DNA from: Camelus bactrianus
Lineage: Eukaryota; Chordata; Mammalia; Artiodactyla; Camelidae
Assembly: GCF_048773025.1 (NCBI RefSeq)
Contig: NC_133547.1
Coordinates: 36,066,504 to 36,130,503, forward strand
Direction: 5' to 3'
Length of the DNA: 64,000 nt
Part shown: piece by piece, positions 1 through 11,460 of the stretch
Layout: each line of letters begins with the position of its first letter
Position numbering within the stretch: the stretch's first letter is position 1
Notes under the pieces: model-generated
Told to the model about the DNA's origin: nothing
Database searches by the model: none
What the model saw: the letters and a program-made list of their open reading frames with translations, nothing else
Made by a program: the position numbers and the translations under genes

Positions 1-1279
1 CTGCTTCAGGCCAGGGGAAGCTACTTTCTATGGTTTTTATTACATTTTATTTTATTTTTTAAACACTGGCTGTCAATGTTAGATTAAATTATTTCACTTT
101 TTCCCACATCAATTAAATTGTCTTTGTTAGAACCACTGATGTTCCCTACCTAAACATTCAATCCTAAATAAATTCCCTGCACTTGACCTAGCTTATTTGA
201 GCCTTATTTACAATGCTTGGTGTCTATTCCTCCTACCCTCTGTCCCAGAAGAATTCTTCTTTCTGCAACAGCCCACTTGACTTTCAACTCAAACTGTTGC
301 CTAGAATATTCAACTTCTCTGCTCATCAAGCAGATTCCTGGTTACTTACAGTTTTTAGAATCATATCTGACATGTGGCTTGAGACTTTCTGATCCCCATG
401 TCTGATTCATTCTTTGTATGCTGGTGACCTGCCCCAGGTTTTACTCCACACTAAGAAATGTGTTACCTCCCATGTCCTTACCATGAAAATGCCTGGTATA
501 CGAGCCTACAGAAGCCATTTTTCACTAAGAAGAAACCTTCAAATCATCACTTCGCCATTGTAGTGCTTCTGTTTTCTTCTTACCCCCAAGATTAGCTCTT
601 GTAGAGCTATTTCAGAAAGCTCTGTTCCAGTGTCAAACATATTTAATTTACTGATTTTGCTCTTTCAAGGATAATAAACTCAAATGACTTTAGAAAGGTT
701 ATATACTTATGTGAAGTCCCAATACATAAGTTGATGAATAAAGGTGTATCTCTTCTATATATTCAAATACAACAACAACAACAAAAAAAAGCTTCCAGCA
801 ATGTCAGAATAATTTCTCCCAAGCAAATGTTCCACTGAGAACCACCAAGAAAAATATTTTGCAAAACCTGTTTGAAAGCTTTGTCAATCTACCGTAAGAA
901 CCTGTGGGTCCAAAACTCTAAGAGAAGGAAAACACAGGAGCTGAGCCTGAGATTTGACCCCATTTTTCAGCTGTGGAGTTTGCCATTTGATAATACAGCT
1001 GAAAGCTGAAGAGTTAAAAAGAACTTAACAGTTTAAGTGGGCTGAGTGGGCAAAAGTTGGAATTTAGGATTTGGCAAGAAGGAGATGCCCTGATGAAAAA
1101 AACAAAAACAAAAACGCCAGGCCTTTGGAAAGGATCCTGAAAGCAACATCCTAGGAGTAAGTAGGCAACACTTTGAATCTGTTCAGTCCCTAATTGAATT
1201 AATATTATCCAATCCAAGACTATCTGTCTTACCAGAAGAAAAGATAAACACTTTAGGAGGAAGTAACTTCACAAATTTT
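1..1279. other. Unassigned AT-rich DNA
   Basis: I recognise no gene or repeat family here. There is a short CAA-rich run near 770-785. Open frames are short and show no family motif. It may be unique DNA or a repeat too decayed to read by eye. Confidence 0.5.
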
Positions 1280-2035
1280 ATATACACTAATTCAACTATA
1301 ATGTTCATTATTCAATTTAAAAAGTAATAGTAATGAGGCACACAAGAAAGCAAGGACTGACCATGTATCAATAGAAAGAAAAAGAAACAGTGGAAACAGA
1401 CCTACAGTAGATTTAGACATTAGAGTAATCAGAAAATGACCTCTAGAATGTGGTTAATGGTAAGGAGAAAAAATTGTAGATAACTAGGAAATATTAAAAG
1501 AGAATTACATGCAAATAATAAGGTTAATAAACACAATAAGTGAAATTAAAAATTAGATAAAGGGTTTTACAAAAGATGAGTGATACCTGAAGGAAAAATT
1601 GTTCAACTGTTATATAAGTCAGAAGAAAAATGCATGACTGAAACAGAGCTAAAATGATGAAAAATCACAAAAGAATAAGGTATATTAGGAACATGCTGAA
1701 AAGAAAAAAAATTCCATAATTGGAGTCCAAGAAGGAGAGGGAAGACTAAATAGAGAAGAACCAATATTTGAATTTATAAAGGTGGAGATACTTTTAAAAC
1801 TAATAGCATCCAGTCACAAGTTTGAGAAACTCTATGAAACTCATGTAGAACAAACATGAAACCAAAACAAAAACAAAAACAAAAACAAACAAATCTACTC
1901 ACCCAATAGTAAAAGTCTGAAAGCAAGACAGAGAAAATCTTAAAAGCATGTATAAATAAAGACATACTGAATCTAAAGATTAACAACTGACTTCTTAACA
2001 TAGACAACAGAAGATGGGTTATGATTATTCATGTG
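1280..2035 (+). mobile_element. L1/HAL1-type LINE fragment, 5' portion
   Basis: The stretch around 1,715-1,780 (a 'gagtccaagaaggagag' core followed by 'caatatttga') resembles the 5'UTR/ORF1-proximal region shared by old L1M and HAL1 elements, and the later 'aaaatcttaaaagcatgtat' segment fits the same consensus order. The matches are degenerate, which suggests an insertion from before the placental orders separated. A short AAAAAC-type simple repeat (about 1,861-1,890) lies inside. It could be the upstream part of the L1 at 3.4-6.2 kb, but about 1.4 kb of unrelated-looking DNA separates them, so I list it apart. Confidence 0.5.
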
Positions 2036-3099
2036 GGTTTATTTTAAAATAATGGATTAACACTACATTTATGAAACCTGAGGTTGTCTGGATCTTAAGC
2101 ATATGTTCTTTCTACCATATTATTGTAGGAAAATTCATTCATTTATGATCTCCGTCTGGTAAAAAATTTCTTTAAACCTGACCTTGAAGTCTCATTTTTG
2201 ACGCTATAGGTCTTAAATACTTTTAAGTCCCTTATGTTAACTTTCTTACTAGACAATATAAAGGAAAAGTCACATTAGGACGATACACTAATGTTTATTT
2301 TATGTCTGTGGTGAAACTTACAATGTATTGAATTTTTTAATGTTAGTATGAACCAGTAGAAAGAACTTAAGTTTTAGAGCTGAGTAAATGAAAATTGACA
2401 CCTTCTAGGTTTTTGCCTAACTGTGATTCTGGGTATTCTATCTCTCTTTTTTTTTTTTTTTTAGGAGTTTTGGTTTCTTTATTTTAAAACAGAAATTTCT
2501 TAGAAGATAAAATGTATGTATAATTTAAATGTATTTCATTTTCCCTATGAAATGTTAAGAAATAATCCATCATATAAACAGTTCTTTGTTTATAAAATTT
2601 TATTTCTATTACTTGCCTAAATTTGAGAACTGAAATTGTTTTATGTTTATTGTTTTTTCTTTTGTTATAAAGCAATGCATTTTATTGTAAAATGTGCACA
2701 ATATACAATGAAGAAAATAAAGACAATTCATAATTCTACTACACACACACTTGCACACTGCTCTATATTTATTCTGCATGTGTTTGTATACATTAATACA
2801 CATTTATATACATATATCTATACACATGTATGTATATTTATGTATGCATTTAACCCTTGACTGATCAGATAAGATACATCTTTTGTTAAATTTTCCATCT
2901 TGTGAATTCAACTACAATTATTTTATCTAGGTTAACATTGGGAGAACTGATTTTCAATCTGTATACACAGGGCTGTTCTCTGAGCCAATATCTGTACTGT
3001 GCCAGCTTTAAAATATTCATTATTGTCAGATGTATGCACCCACACAATGCTGAATTTTAATAGTCTCTATTGCAAAACTAACCAGTAACCCATAGAAAA
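2036..3099. other. Unassigned AT-rich DNA with simple repeats
   Basis: There is a poly-T run at about 2,445-2,462 and alternating AC/AT-rich sequence at about 2,740-2,850. No gene or interspersed repeat is recognised. The overlapping short frames on both strands at 2.5-2.9 kb are what low-complexity AT/AC sequence produces. Confidence 0.5.
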
Positions 3100-3185
3100 T
3101 TTCCAAACTGTTCTCAGTCTTAATTTCTTCATCTATAGAAGTGGGATTAGTAATACCTGTCTTTCAGTTGCTGGGTATTTAGAAA
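3100..3185 (+). repeat. MIR SINE fragment
   Basis: A 'tcagtcttaatttcttcatc' segment followed by a 'ggattagtaatacct' segment matches the order of the MIR core (ctcagtttcctcatctg, then ataataatacctacct). The copy is short and strongly diverged, as usual for MIR. Confidence 0.5.
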
Positions 3186-3414
3186 TATCTCTTGTAAATC
3201 ACCAAAGTCTTATTGAAGGACGTCATAGAGGATGTGACTGCTGGTTGACCTGCAAGCTGATCCTAGGGAGTCAGAGGTTCCTTACCCCTCCTACCTCTCA
3301 CCTGTCATTGGAATGTACGTTCTGCCTACTATTCCCACACTAGAAGCTATTTCAAGAATGCAGCCTTTGGGGAAGTAATGTGTAAGCAAAAAATAAAAAT
3401 GCAATTATTAAAAT
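3186..3414. other. Unassigned DNA
   Basis: Nothing is recognised between the MIR fragment and the L1 copy. Confidence 0.4.
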
Positions 3415-3615
3415 CTACAATGAAAGAAGATTATTGGCAACTGTACAGAAATATTCTTAAAACTGTGGAAATACTATGATGAATTGTATGCCAACATAGC
3501 AAATAACATAGATCAAATGCACAAATTCCTAGGAAGGCAAAGACTAAAATTAACCCAAGACGAAAGAGAAAATATGAATAGACCTAAAACAAGTGAAAAG
3601 TTTGAGTTAAATTAA

Positions 3616-3667
<52 letters not shown>

Positions 3668-3671
3668 ACAC
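3616..3671. repeat. (CA)n microsatellite
   Basis: A run of about 27 CA units with one TA interruption near its 3' end lies inside the L1 ORF2 region. It occupies the place where the ORF2 consensus is A-rich, so it probably grew from an A/CA-rich seed after insertion. Confidence 0.95.
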
Positions 3672-3808
3672 CAGCCAGGACCAGAAGAATTCACCTGTGA
3701 ATTCTACCAAACATTTAAAGGAAATTAACATCAATCTTGACAAAATTTTTCACTAAATGGAAAGGGAGAGAATACACTTTCTAACGTATTTTATGAGTTC
3801 TGATACTA

Positions 3809-3997
3809 ATGACATCACAAGGAAACTACAAGCCAATATCTCTTAAGATTATAGATGCAAAAATTTTTAAATACTGGCAAACCGAACCAGACACATATTT
3901 TAAAAGATTATACACCATATCCAAATGGTATTTTTTCTGGGAAAGTAAGGCTGGTTTAATATATAAAAATCAATCAATGTCATCTATACCATATTAA
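3809..3997 (+). pseudogene. L1 ORF2 remnant, reverse-transcriptase fingers/palm piece
   Basis: This open piece reads MTSQGNYKPISLKIIDAKIF and onward. 'NYKPISL..IDAKI' is the conserved L1 ORF2p reverse-transcriptase block (NYRPISLMNIDAKI in the family). It is one readable stretch in a decayed ORF2, not a gene. The catalytic FADDM block lies about 350 bp downstream in the same element and is not in this open piece. Confidence 0.85.
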
Positions 3998-6239
3998 TAG
4001 AATAAGGAGAGAAAAATCACACATGGCTACCTCAACAGATCCAGAAAAAGCATTTGACAAAATCCAACATCCTTTTATGATTAAAAAAGAAAACACTCTA
4101 CAACTTAGGAAACCAGGAATAGAAGAAAACTTTCTCAAAATGTTAGACGGCATGAAAGAAAATCCAAGCTAACCTCATACTTAATGATGAAAGATTGAGA
4201 ATTTTCCCCGTAAGATTAGCAAAAAGACAAGGATGTTTGCTCGTATCACTTTACACAATATTTTACTGGATGTTCTTGTCAGAACCATTGGTTAAGAAAA
4301 TGAAAGAAAAGATAGGAAAGAAAAAAGTAAACTATATTTGCAGATGACATGATCTTATAGAGAAAATACTGAAGAACAGATACAAACACACAAAAATTAT
4401 TAGAGCTAATAAAGGAGTTCATCAAAGCTGTAGGATACAAGTTCAATACATAAAAATCAGTTGCATTTCTATCACTAGAAATATACAATCCAAAAATGAA
4501 ATTAAGAAAATAATTTGTCTTATAGTATTATCAAAAAATATTTAGAAATAAATTTAACCAAAGAAATCCTAGACATACATACTACTGAAAATTATAAGAT
4601 AGTGTTCAAATTTTTATGCTAGAAAAGAAAGTCATCCGTGTTAATGGATGGGAAGACAGTCTTGTTAGGGTGACACTAATCCCTATATTGATCTATAGAT
4701 TCAGTCCCTGCCAAAAGCCCATCTTACCTGTTTGCAGAGATGGACAAACTGATCCTAAAATTGAAGCAGAAATTTAAGTGAATCAGAATAACCAAAACAA
4801 TCTTTAAAAAAAGGAATGAAATTGGAAAAATTACATTTACCAATTCCAAAACTTACTACAAATCTACAGTAATCAAGACAGTGTGGTACTGGCATAAAGA
4901 GAGAGATACAGATCACTGTAATAGAATTAAGGGTCCAGAAATATGGACTCTCCTGTAATGGGTTCATACATCTGTGGTTAATTAATTTTTGGCAAGAATT
5001 CAAGACCAATCAATGGGGAAAGAATAATCTTTTCAATAAGTAGTTCTGGAACAACTGGATATCCCAGTTATGCCATGATGCAAATAATGTAAACATTTAA
5101 ATTCATTATGAAACTTAACTCATGCCATTACACAAAAATTAACTCAAAGTGGATCAAAGACTTAAATGTAGATTTAATACTCTAAAACTATTAGAAGAAA
5201 ACTTACATGTAAATGCAGTTAAATTGAAATTCATTAAATTAAAAACATTTGTGTGTCAGCACATCCTATAAAAATGAGAAGATAGCATACAGAATCAGAG
5301 AAAAATTGACATTTTATCTCGTATGAGTGTGGTATCTACAATATATTAAAAAACACTTAAAATTCAACAATTAAAAGACAAACAACCCAATTAAAAAATG
5401 GTCAATGGATTCAAATAAACATTTCTGCAAAGCAGGTATACAGGAATACAACAAGCACATGAAAAGGTGCTGAACATCGTTATTCATTAGAAAAGTGCAA
5501 AGCAAAACCACGATGGGATATCACTTCCTACCCACACAATAGCTATAATTTAGGAAAACAAACAAACAAACAAACAAACTAAAGGACAAGTGTTAGCAAG
5601 GATGTGGAAAAATCGAAACCCTTATGCACTGGTGATGAGTGCAATAAAATGATGAAGCTACTGTGTGAAACAGTTTGTCTCAAAAAATTAAGCAACAGCT
5701 CCAATTCTAGGACTAAGTTGACTAAAGACAATTAAAAATGTGCTTACACAAAAACTTGCACATGAATGTTTATAGCAACATCACTTATAATGGCCTCAAA
5801 AGTTGAAACAATCCCAATGTTTATCAGCTGATAAATGGTTAAACAAAATGTGGTATATCAAATTAATGGATTATTGTTCGGCCAGAGAAGGAATGAAATC
5901 CTAATACATACTACAACAAGGATGAATTTTGGAAACATTCTAAGTGAAAGAAACCAGGCGTTAAAAAAAAAAACATAATCGTATTAATGTTAAATGTGCA
6001 GATTATATAACTCCTCAGGAACAGAAAGTAGCTTAGTGGTTGCCAGGGGCTGGGGCGTGAAGAAGAAACAGGATGAGTGATAACAAGTCAGAGGACTGTT
6101 TAGGGGGATGGTAAAATATTAAATGCACAATCTGGGAATATACAAAAACCACTTAAATGGACGTTTCAAAAGAATGATTTTTATGGTGTGTGAATTATGT
6201 AGCATTAGGAAAAAAGGCGGGGAGACATAAGGCTGAAAA

Positions 6240-6480
6240 ATAGGAGACTGTCAAATCATAAAATATTTTGGGCCACAGTAAGGAGCGGGAATTTATTCTG
6301 TTGGCATGAGGTATTCATTAAAGCATTTAAAGCAGGAAGGTAACAAGATTTTATCTTTAGTTAGAGGGCAGTACCTAGGAGGTCTAGAACAAGATGTACA
6401 GGTAATCAGGATAAAGAACAACCCAGGAAACAGCAGGGACACAGAAAACAGAGCTAGATGGAAAGAAGGCCAATCTGAGA
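6240..6480 (-). mobile_element. L2 LINE fragment
   Basis: Segments such as 'ttattctgttggcatgaggt', 'aaagcaggaaggtaacaaga' and 'cagtacctaggagg' follow the order of the reverse-complemented L2 3' region (…gagccatt…gagcaggggagtgaca…gttaggagg). It is heavily diverged, as expected of L2. Confidence 0.5.
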
Positions 6481-7030
6481 AATGAATGGATAAGCCAATG
6501 GTTTATAAGCCAAATATGTGAGTAGGTGATACAAGTCAATAATTCATAATAAATGATTAAAATTATTCATTCAGCATTTTGAATTATGTGGAGTAATTAA
6601 TTCATATTTGATAAAATTAGCAAATATCAAATTGTCAAATTTAAAAAATAAATTTAACAGGTAGTGATCAGGTAAAAAAAATGATCAATTATATTTATCG
6701 TAGACCATTATTAAAACATATTTTTAATGTTAGCAAACAAGCATCACATTTTGAAGAATCACAAAGGAGTTACTTGTTTTAAAATGATTTTCATAAATAT
6801 TTAAATGATACCTTACTCTGAATCTTCTGAGGGAAAGGACAATGTGTGTTTGATCTATATTGTCGTTCCTCACATGTCGTGCTCAGTCATGAGCCTGGTG
6901 TCTCAGAGGTGTTTTCTTTAACATATTGTTGAATTTTAAAAAATATGTAATAAATGCTAAACTTGAGTTAATAGGTTAATAACTGTATGTCCTGGTGTTG
7001 TCTGAGAAAGACACTGAAAACATTATCTCA
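6481..7030. other. Unassigned AT-rich DNA
   Basis: No gene or repeat family is recognised. Confidence 0.4.
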
Positions 7031-7160
7031 TTTATTTCCTTCAAATGTACCATGAAGTTTAAGAAAAATATTATTAATATTCATTTTACAATGAGATAAC
7101 TGAAGCTTCAAGAAATTAAGTCACCTGCTCAATGTCACAATTACTCGTGAGTGGGGAGTC
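7031..7160 (-). repeat. MIR SINE fragment
   Basis: 'cattttacaatgagataact' followed by 'gaagcttcaagaaattaagt' and 'caatgtcacaa' matches the reverse-complemented MIR core (cattttacagatgaggaaactgag…gttaagt…aaggtcaca). Confidence 0.65.
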
Positions 7161-7654
7161 CTAGAAAAGGACTCAGGGCCAGGACTGGGATGAGGGTGAG
7201 AAGCGAGGGGCAGGGTTGTTCAATTCCAGTACAAGTTCCTGTCTTTATTTTTTAAAAGTTTGATATTTTGTTCATTGTGGGCTTTTGACATTCATTTCTA
7301 TTTAAAAAATATTATAAATAGTATTATTTTGCACTACAAGGCTTTTGGGGCACCTCCTTAAGTTTTGTGCCTGAGGGAAGTGCTTCACTGCTGTCACGCT
7401 TGTCCCAGCCCTGCTCAGGTCTGGGAGATTTAGGTGTTCTTAGTGAGTAACTGTTAGAAAGACACAACAATTGTCAGCATCTCAGAGAAGTCCTAAAACT
7501 TTTTAGAAAAACCAAGAGAGTTCAACTGATTGGAAAATTGAGGTTCTTAAGGACGATTTATATTGGGAAAGAGGCAGAAGCAAAATATTTCAGATAAAGT
7601 AATCACATCCTGCCCTGACACCTACTACCAAATTTGCACCTGATCAAAGCACAT
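7161..7654. other. Unassigned DNA
   Basis: No gene or repeat family is recognised. Confidence 0.4.
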
Positions 7655-7742
7655 TTTATTTATTTAATTTTTTTTATTGAAGTATAGTTGATTTACAATG
7701 CTGGTTTAGTTTCTGGTGTACAGCATAGTAATTCAGTTATAC

Positions 7743-7778
<36 letters not shown>

Positions 7779-7945
7779 CCACACATGTATCTTTATATTA
7801 CTCAATATTATTATATTATTACTCATATTCATTATAGGTTATTATAAGATATTGAATATAGTTCACTCTGCTATACAGTAGGTCCTTGTTGTTAATCTCT
7901 TATGCCTGCCCCCCTCCCCTTTCTCTTAGCATAAGTGTGTTTGCT
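7655..7945 (-). mobile_element. L1 LINE 3' end, cetartiodactyl type, 5'-truncated
   Basis: Read on the plus strand, a T-rich start is followed by 'ttgaagtatagttgatttac', 'tttctggtgtacagcatag' and 'gaatatagttcactctgcta'. This is the reverse complement of the L1 3' tail found in whales, ruminants, pigs and camels. A (TA)n run (about 7,749-7,778) sits at the usual microsatellite position in this tail. It is relatively little diverged, hence younger than the L1M copies in this window. Confidence 0.9.
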
Positions 7946-8641
7946 AGATTGTGATTTTTTTTTAAGGTAAAACATTTATAAAAGCAAATAACTGCCACCA
8001 TTACATTCCAAAACTTGTTTTCTATTTTGCTTCTTTTAATGTAAAAATCAGTTTTCCATAAACTTTTACATTGATTTTGCTTAGCCTTAGGTTTATAGAA
8101 GATTTATTTCCACCAAAAAAGACTTTTCTAAATATCTTGAAAGTAAATATATTATTTTGTCATAGTATAAATATATATTTTCTTGTGATAGCAGACTCCT
8201 AAAATGCTCAGAATATAGTAGGCAGACTTGATCTCCAATTTAGCTGGCATGCATCTTTCCTTTGACTGCAGGGCAGGTGACTCTGCCCTTTGAATAAGAG
8301 AGCTTTTGTTTAATAGTGAAGACAAGAGCAGAAAAATTATGTATATGTAAGCAAACTGTATTAAAAATGTGTTTGCAGTGACCTAATTGCTATTTTGGAT
8401 GAATGTAGCAATTGATAAATTATTATAATTACAACTTTCATTTATCTTTAACAAAACAGTAAGATTGCCAAGCTCAGTTTCACTTAGTATGTTTACTTAA
8501 TCCATTGTTTTGACTTCTTGAAAGTAAATCATGTAAGAATCAATGGTTATTTTTTGCTGTACCTATATAAAAAAAAATCAGCCTGATAAAATTATTTGAA
8601 ACTAAGTTTTGGAATCAAGGGACCAAAGACAAATGAGTGTG

Positions 8642-8643
<2 letters not shown>
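7946..8643. other. Unassigned AT-rich DNA
   Basis: No gene or repeat family is recognised. Confidence 0.4.

Positions 8644-8684
<41 letters not shown>
8644..8684. repeat. (GT)n microsatellite
   Basis: An almost pure run of about 20 GT units, probably length-polymorphic. Confidence 0.97.
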
Positions 8685-8685
<1 letters not shown>

Positions 8686-9599
8686 GACACAGTGGAACAC
8701 TCTGACATTTTCATCCCTTTTATTCCTGCTCACCTCCACTGCTGGTAGGAAGGAGGTCCTTCATAATAATAACTTGTTATGTTCTTCCATTACAAGCTAT
8801 GTATCATAAATGTTCTATTCTAAGTATAAGAATCTACAACAGTCCTTTGAAGACAGAGCCAAGAAACCGGTGTTTCCAAACTAACATGTAAGGGGTGACA
8901 GGTCTTAGAAGGAGATCAGAGATGCTCCAAGAGAGGCTACAAAGGCTTAGAAAAAAAGAATGAAGGAGGGAAACAGACTATCCAATCATAGTGCTCCATT
9001 TTCTTTGCCACAGTAATTTGTCCCCAGGATTGACACATAATCCACATTAACCCACGATAAGCTTCACAAAATGTTAATATGAGGATGGCAGCACAGTGGG
9101 GTTCTGTTCCTTTAGGATAATGTGTGTATATGGGTAAAAATATATTCCAGATTTCCAAGGAATCTCCCACTTGGTCTATACCTTTTTCCTTAGCATAATT
9201 ATAATAGTACTCTTTTCACTCTGAAAGGTGTCTTAGTTTGGATAATAGTGCAGTTATCCTGGCTCAAAGGTTCAGGTAGTCTCGAGCTGAGTGTCCATCT
9301 CTCCTGGTCAAGTAAACTCACTGATGTGCAGAATAAAATCAGTCTCTGAAAGATTATCAAGCAGAGAGATCTGGAGATACAGAACCCTGAGACCACCAGA
9401 GCCTCCAAATGGATTTATTTTTCAGGCAATAGCAACCTCTGTTTTGAGCCAGTTATTTGAGCCAATAAATTTCCTTTTTTTCTTAAACTTGCCACCCACA
9501 ACAAGAAAGGTAGTATACCATTTATCCTCCCATTTTGATCTGGGCAAAGATACCTCTGTCTAGTCTTCCATACTGTACAAGCCCTGAGTTAAATTTAAT
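8685..9599. other. Unassigned DNA
   Basis: No gene or repeat is recognised. Overlapping open frames on both strands at 8.9-9.6 kb (up to 90 codons) show no family motif. Confidence 0.4.
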
Positions 9600-9800
9600 A
9601 TTACACTTCACTGCCATCATCTGTTTACTTATCTGATTCTCCTACTAGACTGTGAGCTCCTTTAAGCAGACCACATCATATTTACCTCAGTATTTTCAGC
9701 TCCTAAAGGAGAATAATTAGTATTGACTAGGTGCCCAGTAAATATTATTGAATAACTGTAAGAATCAATGTGTAAATGAGTGAATGAATGAATAAAAGGT
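9600..9800 (+). mobile_element. L2 LINE 3' end
   Basis: 'ctagactgtgagctccttta', then 'aggtgcccagtaaatattat' and 'gtgaatgaatgaataaa', give the standard L2 3' end order (actgtgagctcc…taggtgctcaataaat…tgaatgaatgaa). Confidence 0.85.
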
Positions 9801-10486
9801 TGATATGTTCCAAAGGGGACTGATAAAGTATAACACCTAATTGCTTTTCTGGTATTTTAGTCCAATGATGGAAATTAAACCTATGCACAAAATCCTTGCT
9901 TGTCAAGGTCCTAAAAGTTCTAAGACTGAATTTGAGCAGTAATAGTCTCTCTGTGTTACTGAGTCCAAGCTGGTACTGCTTGTCACATGACAGGCCACAC
10001 TATCGAGAAAGGAGGTGTTGGGGCAAGGAATAGCAGCTTTGTTTGGAAAACCAGCAGACCAGACCAAGATGGTCCCAACAAACCATCTTACCCGAGTTAG
10101 ATTCTAATTCAAGCTTCCTTATACTAAAAGGGGAAGAGGTATGACTAGTTGTTGCTAAATATACCCCAGTTCTACCTTTTTCCTGTTTATCTCTTACCAT
10201 GTCAAGTGATTCCCACATCCTTTCACTTCTGCATCTATTGTAGGCAGTTTCTGAAGTATTTTTAGCCTGCCCCATGATTTTTTTCTCTATGCACAGTTCT
10301 CTGACTATTCTTCCCTCTCTCTGTTATATGTACTGCATGGCCCATACTCCCTTTCTTTTCTGTGTATTGTCATCTACCTGCTTCTTCTATTTCCTGTAAG
10401 TGTCAGCCCACTGGTATTTGCTTCCTGAAACTTCATCTTGAAACTACTCATTCTTGTACTTGCTTTGCCTTTAATTTCTACAACTC
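9801..10486. other. Unassigned DNA
   Basis: No gene or repeat family is recognised. Confidence 0.4.
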
Positions 10487-10492
10487 AGTCTC

Positions 10493-11095
10493 TGTGGGAG
10501 CCCATGATTGGGTTAACAAATTGTAACAGATCCCAGCCGCTTATCTCCTTAAAGAAGATGTGCTTAGTAACTGCCTTGAGGTTTTGCAATGACCCAGGCC
10601 CCCGGCTATAAACGCTGGGCGTGCCTGCTGTTAGTCTTCTATCACCAAAACAGCCTTGGGCTGGAATGGTAAAAAGCTGCAGACTCAGGTGAGAAGGCTG
10701 GTTAGCCAATGACGTGTAAGATCCCCTGAGGGGGCAACCTAAGACAGGCACAGCCGCCTGAGTCCAAGGAAAATGTTGTTGTGCAGCTGATTCTCATACG
10801 TTCCGCCCTGATAAGCTGAAAGGCTCAACACGATTATGATTCACCAAAAAGGGTCTTCTGACCTTGAGCCAAACACCAACAATGAACAAAGCCTTTGTAC
10901 TCATTGTGATCCCACCCTGTCCTTCCCTAAATTCCTGCTCCGACTGTACTCAATAAATATGAGAGATTTGAGAGGCTCCTAGAGTTGGCTCCCAACTCCC
11001 TCTCTCTCTCTTGACTTTTCCAGAGTCTTGAATAATTCATTCCATCTCGGTGGAACTTCTGCTGGCCAGAACCCACAACTGGTGACGAACCCACA
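10493..11095 (+). mobile_element. Solo LTR, class II (ERVK-like) endogenous retrovirus
   Basis: The element starts TGTGGG and ends CCCACA, a perfect 6-bp terminal inverted repeat with TG..CA ends. A near-identical 6-bp duplication flanks it (agtctc at 10,487-10,492, attctc at 11,096-11,101); 6 bp is the size class II elements make. A TATAAA box lies at 10,607 and an AATAAA polyadenylation signal at 10,952. An earlier CCCACA ending at 11,077 is an alternative end, but only the later one gives the duplication. No internal retroviral sequence adjoins it, so it is a recombined solo LTR. It appears well preserved and probably post-dates the ERVL-type LTRs here. The exact family is not identified. 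Confidence 0.8.
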
Positions 11096-11101
11096 ATTCT
11101 C

Positions 11102-11460
11102 CAAGTTTAATAGTTCGCCATTACCGAAATAAGTGCCATGTAACCAACAAGCCCCGAACTCAGCGGCTTACAACAAGCAGTATTTACTTTTCTCACTAGC
11201 AGCTGGGGTGGCTCTACTTTAGCTTGTAAGTTGAGTTCGGGTCTGCTCCACTTGTTTCTACAGTGTTCATGGACCAGGAGGACAAACAGAGCAAAACCTT
11301 CTCATCATGGATCTAAGGAACAAGAGGACAAGTCAAAATCTGTGGTCGTGACTTATCCACACACACTCCATTGACTAGTGGTCTATAGTTTACCCCCAAG
11401 GGAGGGGGAGTATCATTAAACAATAATCCAAACCATTACACTCTCCTTTCTCTTTACTGT
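11102..11460 (-). mobile_element. ERVL/MaLR-type LTR fragment
   Basis: 'aactcagcggcttacaacaa' followed by a T-rich stretch, then 'gggtctgctccacttgttt', matches the reverse-complemented 3' half of an old ERVL/MaLR-type LTR (…ttgttgtaagccactgag…). It is truncated and diverged, with an age of order early placental. The family is not resolved. Confidence 0.55.

Larger units (their letters stand above)
3415..6225 (+). mobile_element. L1 LINE, 5'-truncated (ORF2 C-terminal half and 3'UTR)
   Basis: The order follows L1 ORF2: a region matching 'gaattcacctgtgaattcta' (ORF2 'EFTCEFYQ'), a 'NYKPISL' segment near 3,824, the reverse-transcriptase active-site segment 'tttgcagatgacatgatc' (F-A-D-D-M-I) at about 4,337, and the downstream 'aacaacccaattaaaaaatg' and 'aaaccacgatgggatatcac' blocks. 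The 3'UTR contains 'ggttgccaggggctggg' near 6,040, typical of L1M elements. The frame is broken many times by stops and small indels, and nothing here can encode an active enzyme. Divergence suggests an old mammalian (L1M) copy. Two simple repeats have grown inside it: CA at 3,616-3,671 and CAAA near 5,555-5,580. Confidence 0.9.
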
